Assembly (NCBI GenBank): GCA_009785045.1
Contig: WQXC01000046.1
Coordinates: forward strand, 1-12,081
Length of the DNA stretch: 12,081 nucleotides
Reading direction: 5' to 3'
From: Treponema sp.
GTDB lineage: Bacteria; Spirochaetota; Spirochaetia; Treponematales; Breznakiellaceae
Part shown: positions 7,304-12,081 of the stretch, piece by piece
Layout of the letters: each line of letters starts with the position of its first letter
Numbering within the stretch: the first letter of the stretch is position 1
Program-made: the position numbers and the translations under genes
The notes under the pieces: generated by a model
What the model was told of the DNA's origin: nothing
What the model saw: the letters and a program-made list of their open reading frames with translations, nothing else
Database searches by the model: none

Positions 7304-7328
7304 TTATATATATTAATAAAGGAGCTAA

Positions 7329-8144
7329 ATGATGAAACAAGGTAGCTTGAAATTTATCTGCCTGATAATCTGGGCATGTATAACAGTTTTATCGATCCAT
7401 GGTCAGGACAGACCTGTTGTCTTAGGTACCTGGGTTTTGGAAACTTTTAATGGAAATGGTGACTCAATATATTTATGGAAAACCGATGCAAGCAGGTTTA
7501 TCACTAAAACTGATGATGTTACTTACCCAATTACTGGTTACATAGATGCTTTTCCCAGTCAGGCTTTCAGAGCAGGTAAGGTTGATGGTGCTCCGAGAAG
7601 TTTAGGTATTAATGGCCGCTTCGACAGAAGGGGTTATAACTGGATCGATCTCTATCCTGTTCTTGCAGATGACGAAGATGGATTACCGGTTGGGATTCCA
7701 ATTCCCGGTCAGATGAAAAGCATGAACATGTGGATTTGGGGATCCAGCTTGAAATTCTACCTGGAAGCGTATTTCAGAGATTTCCAGGGAGTTATTCATG
7801 TTGTCAGATTCGGAGACAATCTCGCGTTCCGCGGCTGGAGAAACATAAGCGTTAATATTCCTACCAACATTCCTCAGTCAAGATGGACTACATCAGAACC
7901 TGTAAAAAGAGCCATGGAGTTAGGATTGGATTTAAGCGAACACCCGCAGCTTCGTGACGAACCTGCTTATCCAAGTTTGCACTTTGTTAAATTCCGGTTA
8001 TGGACGCAACCTGTAGAAAGAGTAGATAATTTTTATGTTTACTTTAAACAGTTTAGTATTCTTACTGACGTGTTTGAAGCTTTATTTGACGGCAGCGATT
8101 TAGCTGATCCTCTTAATGTTCAAAGACTCTGGGCAAACGATTAA
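7329..8144 (+). CDS. flaA: Flagellar filament outer layer protein FlaA (first paralogue)
   Basis: The product has 271 residues. Residues 1 to about 25 form a signal peptide (core FICLIIWACITVLSI, cut near HGQ). Spirochaete flagella lie in the periplasm, and FlaA proteins are exported there to sheath the FlaB filament core, affecting its stiffness and helical shape. The assignment rests on the order of FlaA-like blocks: an N-terminal LETF segment, SMNMWIWGSSLKFYLEAYFR, FRGWRNISVNIP and a C-terminal YVYFKQFSILTDVFE strand block. The downstream gene shares the same blocks. At about 245 mature residues it resembles the shorter treponemal FlaA type, not the ~350-residue FlaA1. Two adjacent ATGs exist (7329 and 7332); AAAGGAG fits the second slightly better. 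The gene is first in a two-gene operon behind a consensus promoter. Confidence 0.8.
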   Translation: MMKQGSLKFICLIIWACITVLSIHGQDRPVVLGTWVLETFNGNGDSIYLWKTDASRFITKTDDVTYPITGYIDAFPSQAFRAGKVDGAPRSLGINGRFDRRGYNWIDLYPVLADDEDGLPVGIPIPGQMKSMNMWIWGSSLKFYLEAYFRDFQGVIHVVRFGDNLAFRGWRNISVNIPTNIPQSRWTTSEPVKRAMELGLDLSEHPQLRDEPAYPSLHFVKFRLWTQPVERVDNFYVYFKQFSILTDVFEALFDGSDLADPLNVQRLWAND

Positions 8145-8155
8145 GGAGTGCCAAA

Positions 8156-8881
8156 ATGAAGAAGTTTTTATTTATTGTTTTAATACTGTCTATCAGCGGA
8201 TTTGTTTTTGCCCAGCAGAATCAAGAGGTTGGCGCGCCTGATCCGGAAAGAATCGGGATTGAATCGGCTCAGCAGCTCCTTAAAGAAGTATCTGTTGATA
8301 AGTTCGAACATGATGGTTTCTGGAGATCCAGAATGTCCAATGACGATGGATATACTACATCCAGATTGTTTGTCGGAAGTCCTGCCAATAAACAGCCGAT
8401 TCCGGACGAAGAAGGTCTTGATATTCCAGATCAGTATGTTCTTGGTACAAGAGTTGATTTTCTCCGCAGAAGCTACAGCCATTTTATTATCTATCCCGCA
8501 CGCCCTATCCCAATTGAAGGTATAACAAAAACCATATCCATGTGGGTTGCAGGACGTAATTTTAATCATGAACTTTATGTTTTAATTCAGGATTTCTTCG
8601 GCAGAGATTATGAATTCAGCATGGGAAAACTTAATTTTATAGGCTGGCAGAAAATGACAGCAACCATACCGCCTGCTCCGGCTGACGGATTAAGCGGCGT
8701 AGCTCAAAGAAGTTATAATTATCATGGAAACTTTGGCATCAAAATAACGGGTTTCAGAATCGACTGTGATCCAATGGAAGCCAGAGGAAGCTACTATATC
8801 TACTTTGACCATCTTACAGCGCATACAGACTTGTTTGCAGAACATCACCGTGATGCAGACGACATGCCCGACGGCTGGTAA
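8156..8881 (+). CDS. flaA: Flagellar filament outer layer protein FlaA (second paralogue)
   Basis: The product has 241 residues with a clear signal peptide (MKKFLFIVLILSISGFVFA, cut before Gln-Gln). It shares with its upstream neighbour the motifs TISMWVAGRNFNHELYVLIQ, FIGWQKMTATIP and a C-terminal YIYFDHLTAHTDLF block, all in the same order, so the two are paralogues. FlaA proteins are exported and coat the periplasmic flagellar filament of spirochaetes. Adjacent flaA pairs occur in Treponema genomes as far as I recall. AAGGAG (8143-8148), overlapping the previous stop codon, lies 7 bases before the ATG. The C-terminus is acidic (residues DADDMPDGW). A strong terminator follows directly, so this is the last gene of its operon. 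Confidence 0.85.
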   Translation: MKKFLFIVLILSISGFVFAQQNQEVGAPDPERIGIESAQQLLKEVSVDKFEHDGFWRSRMSNDDGYTTSRLFVGSPANKQPIPDEEGLDIPDQYVLGTRVDFLRRSYSHFIIYPARPIPIEGITKTISMWVAGRNFNHELYVLIQDFFGRDYEFSMGKLNFIGWQKMTATIPPAPADGLSGVAQRSYNYHGNFGIKITGFRIDCDPMEARGSYYIYFDHLTAHTDLFAEHHRDADDMPDGW

Positions 8882-8889
8882 AAAAATAG

Positions 8890-8922
8890 AAAGCTGCTGG
8901 TTTACAGACCAGCGGCTTTTTT
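8890..8922 (+). terminator. Intrinsic terminator of the flaA operon
   Basis: AAAGCTGCTGGT (8890-8901) pairs with ACCAGCGGCTTT (8908-8919) over 12 positions with one G-U wobble and a 6-base loop, and the T-run extends to 8922. It lies right after the flaA stop and ends 10 bases before the ptsI ATG. Confidence 0.9.
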
Positions 8923-8931
8923 AATATCTGC

Positions 8932-10632
8932 ATGGTTATTACAGGCAAAGGAGTTGCCCCCGGCGCAGCTGTGGGCAGCATTTATATCTACAACGAAAAA
9001 TATTCCAGACCGGCAGAAAGTTTTGTTCCTGCCGGAAAGGAACAATCCCAGCTTGATCGTTACCTGACAGTTAAAAAAGAAGCGCTGGATGAGCTCGAAG
9101 AGGTCAGGCTTTCTATGCAGAAAGTTGATCCCGGTAAAGCGGAAATCTTTAATGCGCATAAAGAAATTGTAGACGATATAATCATTAACGAAGAAATTCC
9201 CGCAAGAATACTGAATGAACGCTGGGCAGGTGACTGGGCAATATATCAGGTTTATGAAACGGTTCTGGGTGTTTTAAAAAAAACACCCGATCCGCTTATT
9301 TCTGAACGAGCTGCTGATTTTGACGATGTTCGTTCTCTTTTGCTGCGGCTGTGGTATGGCCGTAAAAAAGAAGAACTTTCCGCTTTAACACAACCTGTAA
9401 TTATTGCGGCAGAAGAGCTTATGCCTTCGGATGTTGCTTCTATGGATAAAGAAAAGGTTCTGGCTATACTTCTGGAAGCCGGCGGAGCAACTTCGCATAC
9501 TACGATTATTGCAAAAAGTTATGGAATCCCCACGATTATGGGTATTCAGGGGCTTCTTGGTTCTGTAAAACACGGACAGCTTGCTGCTGTTAATGCCGAT
9601 GAAGGAACTGTCATTCTTGACCCAAAAGACGATGTTGTAAGTGAATATATTAAAAAGAGCGAAATATTTAATAAGGATAAACAGGAAACAAAAACATTTC
9701 TTGACACCGAAGGCTGCACAAACTGCGGGGTTAAGATTGATATTGGTTTAAATATAAACAGTGTTAATAATGAAGAGCTTGACGCATCGGAATATACGGA
9801 CTCTGTAGGTGTTTTTAGAACAGAGTTTATTTTTATGAACCGTGATACTTTGCCAACCGAAGAAGAACAATTTTTGATTTATAAAATTGCGCTTGAACGT
9901 TACGGAGAGCGTCCTGTTATTCTGCGTACGCTGGATATTGGCGGAGATAAGAGCTTAACCAGTATGGAGCTGCCGCGTGAAGATAATCCGTTTTTGGGAA
10001 ACCGCGCTTTACGATTTTGCTTTAGCCGTCCGGATATATTTAAAACGCAAATCCGCGCGGCTCTTCGCGCATCGTATTACGGTAATCTGTGGCTTATGCT
10101 TCCAATGGTAAGTTCTTTAGAAGATATCCGCAAAGCAAAACAAATCATTACATGCACAAAAGCAGAGCTGGATAAAGAAAAAAAACCGCTAAAAGATTTT
10201 AAAACCGGTATTATGATAGAAATTCCGTCTATTGCGCTTATTGCTGAACTTGCTGCAAACGAGGTTGATTTTGCCAGTATTGGTTCCAATGATTTATGCC
10301 AATACCTATGTGCCGCAGATCGTATGAACAGCGCTGTTGAACCTTATTATCAGAGTTTTCATCCTGCAATGTTCAGGCTTATAAAAGAAACAATTACTGC
10401 CTTTAACAGCGCAGGAAAACCAATTTCTATCTGCGGCGAACTTGGCGCTGACCCTGCGGCAATACCGCTTCTTATCGGTCTTGGCTTACGAAAAATCAGC
10501 ATGGGAGCTGCCTCTGTCGCGGCTGCCAAACGCGCAATTGCATCGGTCACGGTAGAAAAAGCCGAGGAGATTGCCAGAAACGTACTGGGACTGTCTACCG
10601 CGCAAGAGATAGAAAAATATCTGGCACTTTAA
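8932..10632 (+). CDS. ptsI: Phosphoenolpyruvate-protein phosphotransferase (PTS enzyme I)
   Basis: The product has 566 residues, the normal size for enzyme I, which takes phosphate from phosphoenolpyruvate and passes it to HPr in the cytoplasm. All parts are present: the N-terminal (V)ITGKGVAPGAAVG strand, the HPr-binding helices, the phosphohistidine site GGATSHTTIIAKSYGIPTIM with His189, and the PEP-binding barrel. In the barrel I see Arg296 (FRTEF), Arg332 (LRTLDIGGDK), metal ligands Glu430 (IEIPS) and Asp454 (GSNDL), and Cys501 (ICGEL). These sit within one residue of the E. coli positions, so the enzyme should be active. The start at 8932 matches the family N-terminus, yet no Shine-Dalgarno sequence precedes it and a terminator ends ten bases upstream. 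No ptsH or sugar-specific enzyme II gene is in the window, so whether it serves sugar uptake or regulation cannot be told. Confidence 0.96.
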   Translation: MVITGKGVAPGAAVGSIYIYNEKYSRPAESFVPAGKEQSQLDRYLTVKKEALDELEEVRLSMQKVDPGKAEIFNAHKEIVDDIIINEEIPARILNERWAGDWAIYQVYETVLGVLKKTPDPLISERAADFDDVRSLLLRLWYGRKKEELSALTQPVIIAAEELMPSDVASMDKEKVLAILLEAGGATSHTTIIAKSYGIPTIMGIQGLLGSVKHGQLAAVNADEGTVILDPKDDVVSEYIKKSEIFNKDKQETKTFLDTEGCTNCGVKIDIGLNINSVNNEELDASEYTDSVGVFRTEFIFMNRDTLPTEEEQFLIYKIALERYGERPVILRTLDIGGDKSLTSMELPREDNPFLGNRALRFCFSRPDIFKTQIRAALRASYYGNLWLMLPMVSSLEDIRKAKQIITCTKAELDKEKKPLKDFKTGIMIEIPSIALIAELAANEVDFASIGSNDLCQYLCAADRMNSAVEPYYQSFHPAMFRLIKETITAFNSAGKPISICGELGADPAAIPLLIGLGLRKISMGAASVAAAKRAIASVTVEKAEEIARNVLGLSTAQEIEKYLAL

Positions 10633-10651
10633 AAGAAATATAAAATATAGC

Positions 10652-10788
10652 TACCACAAGCGAGGTTACCTCGCCCTGTAAAAAACTCTGGGAGAACCCG
10701 CCTATGAGCCTCTCGCTTTGCTCGGTCTCTCCGGCGGCGAACCCTCAGAAAATGTTTTTTACAGGGCGTTCCACCCTCGCCTGCGGTA
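10652..10788. repeat. 137-bp imperfect inverted repeat (hairpin element) between convergent genes
   Basis: The outer arms 10652-10665 and 10775-10788 pair at 12 of 14 positions. A symmetric 6-base by 6-base internal loop follows, then a perfect 15-bp stem (10672-10686 with 10754-10768). After a 4-base bulge comes a third imperfect stem (10687-10694 with 10742-10749), and CCGCC (10698-10702) can pair with GGCGG (10733-10737). The two outer mismatches are A opposite C on the plus strand and become U-G wobbles in minus-strand RNA. It may be a MITE-like or REP-like repeat, a structured RNA, or a bidirectional terminator. There is no coding potential. Confidence 0.7.
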
Positions 10789-10923
10789 AATACTATTTGT
10801 CTTTCTATCCATAGACTCCGTTCAGGGGGGGGCTTTTCGGCACCCAGACTGCAACGAAGACGGATAATAATATTTTTGTTTAGGAGTGTCAGCGAGTGTA
10901 CACCCAGACGCGAGCTATTTTAA
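10789..10923. other. Remainder of convergent intergenic region with short repeats
   Basis: No gene is visible here. CACCCAGAC occurs at 10841-10849 and again at 10901-10909, exactly 60 bases apart. A run of eight G lies at 10825-10832, and GTGTACAC (10896-10903) is palindromic. AGCTATTTTA (10913-10922) is nearly the reverse complement of TAAAATATAGCT (10641-10652), so these could be the ends of a larger element containing the hairpin. No transposase gene, clear promoter or clear terminator is seen. Confidence 0.45.
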
Positions 10924-12081
10924 TCAACCCAACAGCCATTCCAGGACATTAAAATGCTGAATGCCTTTGTAATTATTATTGTTGTAGTCCCTGCTCAATA
11001 AATACTTTGGATGGCTGTCTTTTATCATTTGCAGAGCTGAAAGTTCTCTGGAAAGAGTTGTTTCGTCTAAAAGGCTTTGAGAAACCTGATAATATTCTAC
11101 AATGCCGCCGGGTTTTTGAGCAACAAAATCTATTTCTTTATCGTTTATCTTTCCAATATTTACTTTGTAACCACGACGGAGGAGTTCAAGATATACAATA
11201 TTTTCCAGCATATGCCCGGAGTCTGTTTCTGCCGTTCCGCCAAGAAAATAATACCTAAGTCCAGCGTCTACGGCATAATACTTTGCATTCGTGCGTAGTA
11301 AGCCTTTGTTGTTTATGTGTTGTTTTTCAGCTTTATAAAAAATAAAACAATCAAGCAAAGCAGTAAGGTAATTTTCAAGTATTGGAGCATACAGATTTTT
11401 ATCATTTGGTTTAAGTTTAAAATCGTTATTTATTACGCCAACCATATTGTTAATCGATGTTTCACTTCCTATGCTGCTAAAAAGGAAATTTACTACGCGG
11501 GTTAATTGAGGTAATTCTTTTATATCATCACGCTGCATTACATCGCGCATTATTATACTTTCGTAGATATGAGAAAGATACTCACGAACACCTTGTCTGT
11601 CCCATAAAGTTTTTTCGTTATTTCCCTTATAAACAAGTGATTCAGGAAAAGAGCTGTTTTCCAGATAGTTTTGAAAAATTATATCTATATTATTTTTTTC
11701 TTCCAAAGGAAATGCATTTAAATATTCCTTAAAAGACAATGGAAACATGTGGATTTGAATATACCGTCCGCCCAGAATTTTGGGTAGTTTACTGGATAGT
11801 AAAGAAGAGTTTGACCCTGTTACATAAAGATCGATATTTTCATTTTTTCGAAGACTATTTATTACTTCGCCAAATTCTGAAACTAGCTGTATCTCATCCA
11901 GAAACACATAGTTCTGCTTGGTTTTAGATATTTTCCCAAGAACATATTCATGTAAAACCGCACCTTCCAGAAGAGGTTTATTTTCGTAATCTTCAAGATC
12001 TATTGTCAGGATTTGATCCTCATTTATGCCATCAGAGCGGAGTTTATCCTGATACATTTTTAATATTGTGGATTTCCCGCA
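10924..12081 (-). CDS. AAA_14/DUF4143-family ATPase, 5' end outside window
   Basis: The minus-strand frame is open to the right edge: the last eight codons read CGKSTILK, the core of a Walker A motif. The Met at 12057 is therefore internal, and the true start lies beyond the window. The visible 385 residues contain Walker B (NYVFLDEIQLV), a sensor-like LYVTGSNSSLL, and the C-terminal DUF4143 part with GHMLENIVYLELLRRGYKV followed by KEIDFVAQ and YYQVSQSL. The E-I-D and Q-V-S spacing recalls a PD-(D/E)XK nuclease-like fold. The family is widespread in bacteria and archaea, often patchy and in several copies per genome, and its cellular role is not settled. The gene converges on ptsI across the hairpin-bearing gap. 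Only about the first 35-40 residues should be missing, judging by usual family architecture. Confidence 0.88.
   Translation of the reverse strand, partial: CGKSTILKMYQDKLRSDGINEDQILTIDLEDYENKPLLEGAVLHEYVLGKISKTKQNYVFLDEIQLVSEFGEVINSLRKNENIDLYVTGSNSSLLSSKLPKILGGRYIQIHMFPLSFKEYLNAFPLEEKNNIDIIFQNYLENSSFPESLVYKGNNEKTLWDRQGVREYLSHIYESIIMRDVMQRDDIKELPQLTRVVNFLFSSIGSETSINNMVGVINNDFKLKPNDKNLYAPILENYLTALLDCFIFYKAEKQHINNKGLLRTNAKYYAVDAGLRYYFLGGTAETDSGHMLENIVYLELLRRGYKVNIGKINDKEIDFVAQKPGGIVEYYQVSQSLLDETTLSRELSALQMIKDSHPKYLLSRDYNNNNYKGIQHFNVLEWLLG

Noticed and set aside
7083..7316. Plus-strand open frame of 77 codons running into the flaA promoter region
   Set aside because: It is mostly the shifted frame of the binding-protein-like gene, and its tail would read through the promoter and palindrome; no family resemblance.
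8180..8569. Minus-strand open frame of 129 codons opposite flaA
   Set aside because: It is antisense to a well-supported secreted protein and shows no start signal or domain.
10652..10923. CRISPR array or tRNA in the convergent gap
   Set aside because: There are only two copies of a 9-base repeat, no regular spacers and no cloverleaf with conserved tRNA bases.
12055..12057. ATG at 12057 (minus) as the start of the DUF4143 ATPase
   Set aside because: The frame stays open upstream and encodes the Walker A core CGKST, so this Met is internal.

Overview
The window most likely comes from a spirochaete of the Treponema group. The best evidence is a pair of adjacent genes for FlaA-type periplasmic flagellar sheath proteins. 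Supporting it are a divergent start of a class II fructose-bisphosphate aldolase, many secreted envelope proteins, a relaxed spirochaete-type lipobox and a moderately AT-rich composition. From memory, T. pallidum also has fba close to a flaA pair; I could not check this here.

Layout: bases 1-65 hold the first 21 codons of fba on the minus strand, leaving the window on the left. A 50-bp divergent promoter region separates it from a plus-strand run of five tightly packed genes (115-7231). These encode a 1307-residue GLUG-repeat lipoprotein, a small secreted protein with SLH-like sequence, an outer-membrane beta-barrel candidate, a secreted FecR-domain protein, and a membrane-anchored or secreted protein resembling a periplasmic binding protein. 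Three of the four junctions overlap, so the five are probably one transcript. The last gene appears to start at a non-canonical ATT codon. All five products carry export signals, so the cluster looks like one envelope assembly whose function I cannot name.

A consensus sigma70-type promoter (TTGACA, 17 bp, TATAAT) with a perfect 9-bp inverted repeat laid over it drives two flaA paralogues (7329-8881), which end in a strong intrinsic terminator. Only ten bases after the terminator's T-run, and without a Shine-Dalgarno sequence, comes ptsI (8932-10632), a complete PTS enzyme I with its catalytic residues intact.

The convergent gap 10633-10923 is not empty. It contains a 137-bp imperfect hairpin, a run of eight G, and a 9-bp direct repeat spaced by exactly 60 bp, so it may be a small non-autonomous repeat element. 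The right end is the minus-strand, 5'-truncated gene of an AAA_14/DUF4143 ATPase, cut inside its Walker A motif by the window edge.

The best candidates for something undescribed are the five-gene envelope operon, the ATT start, the operator-like palindrome over the flaA promoter, and the hairpin element. I saw no tRNA, rRNA, CRISPR array or transposase gene.
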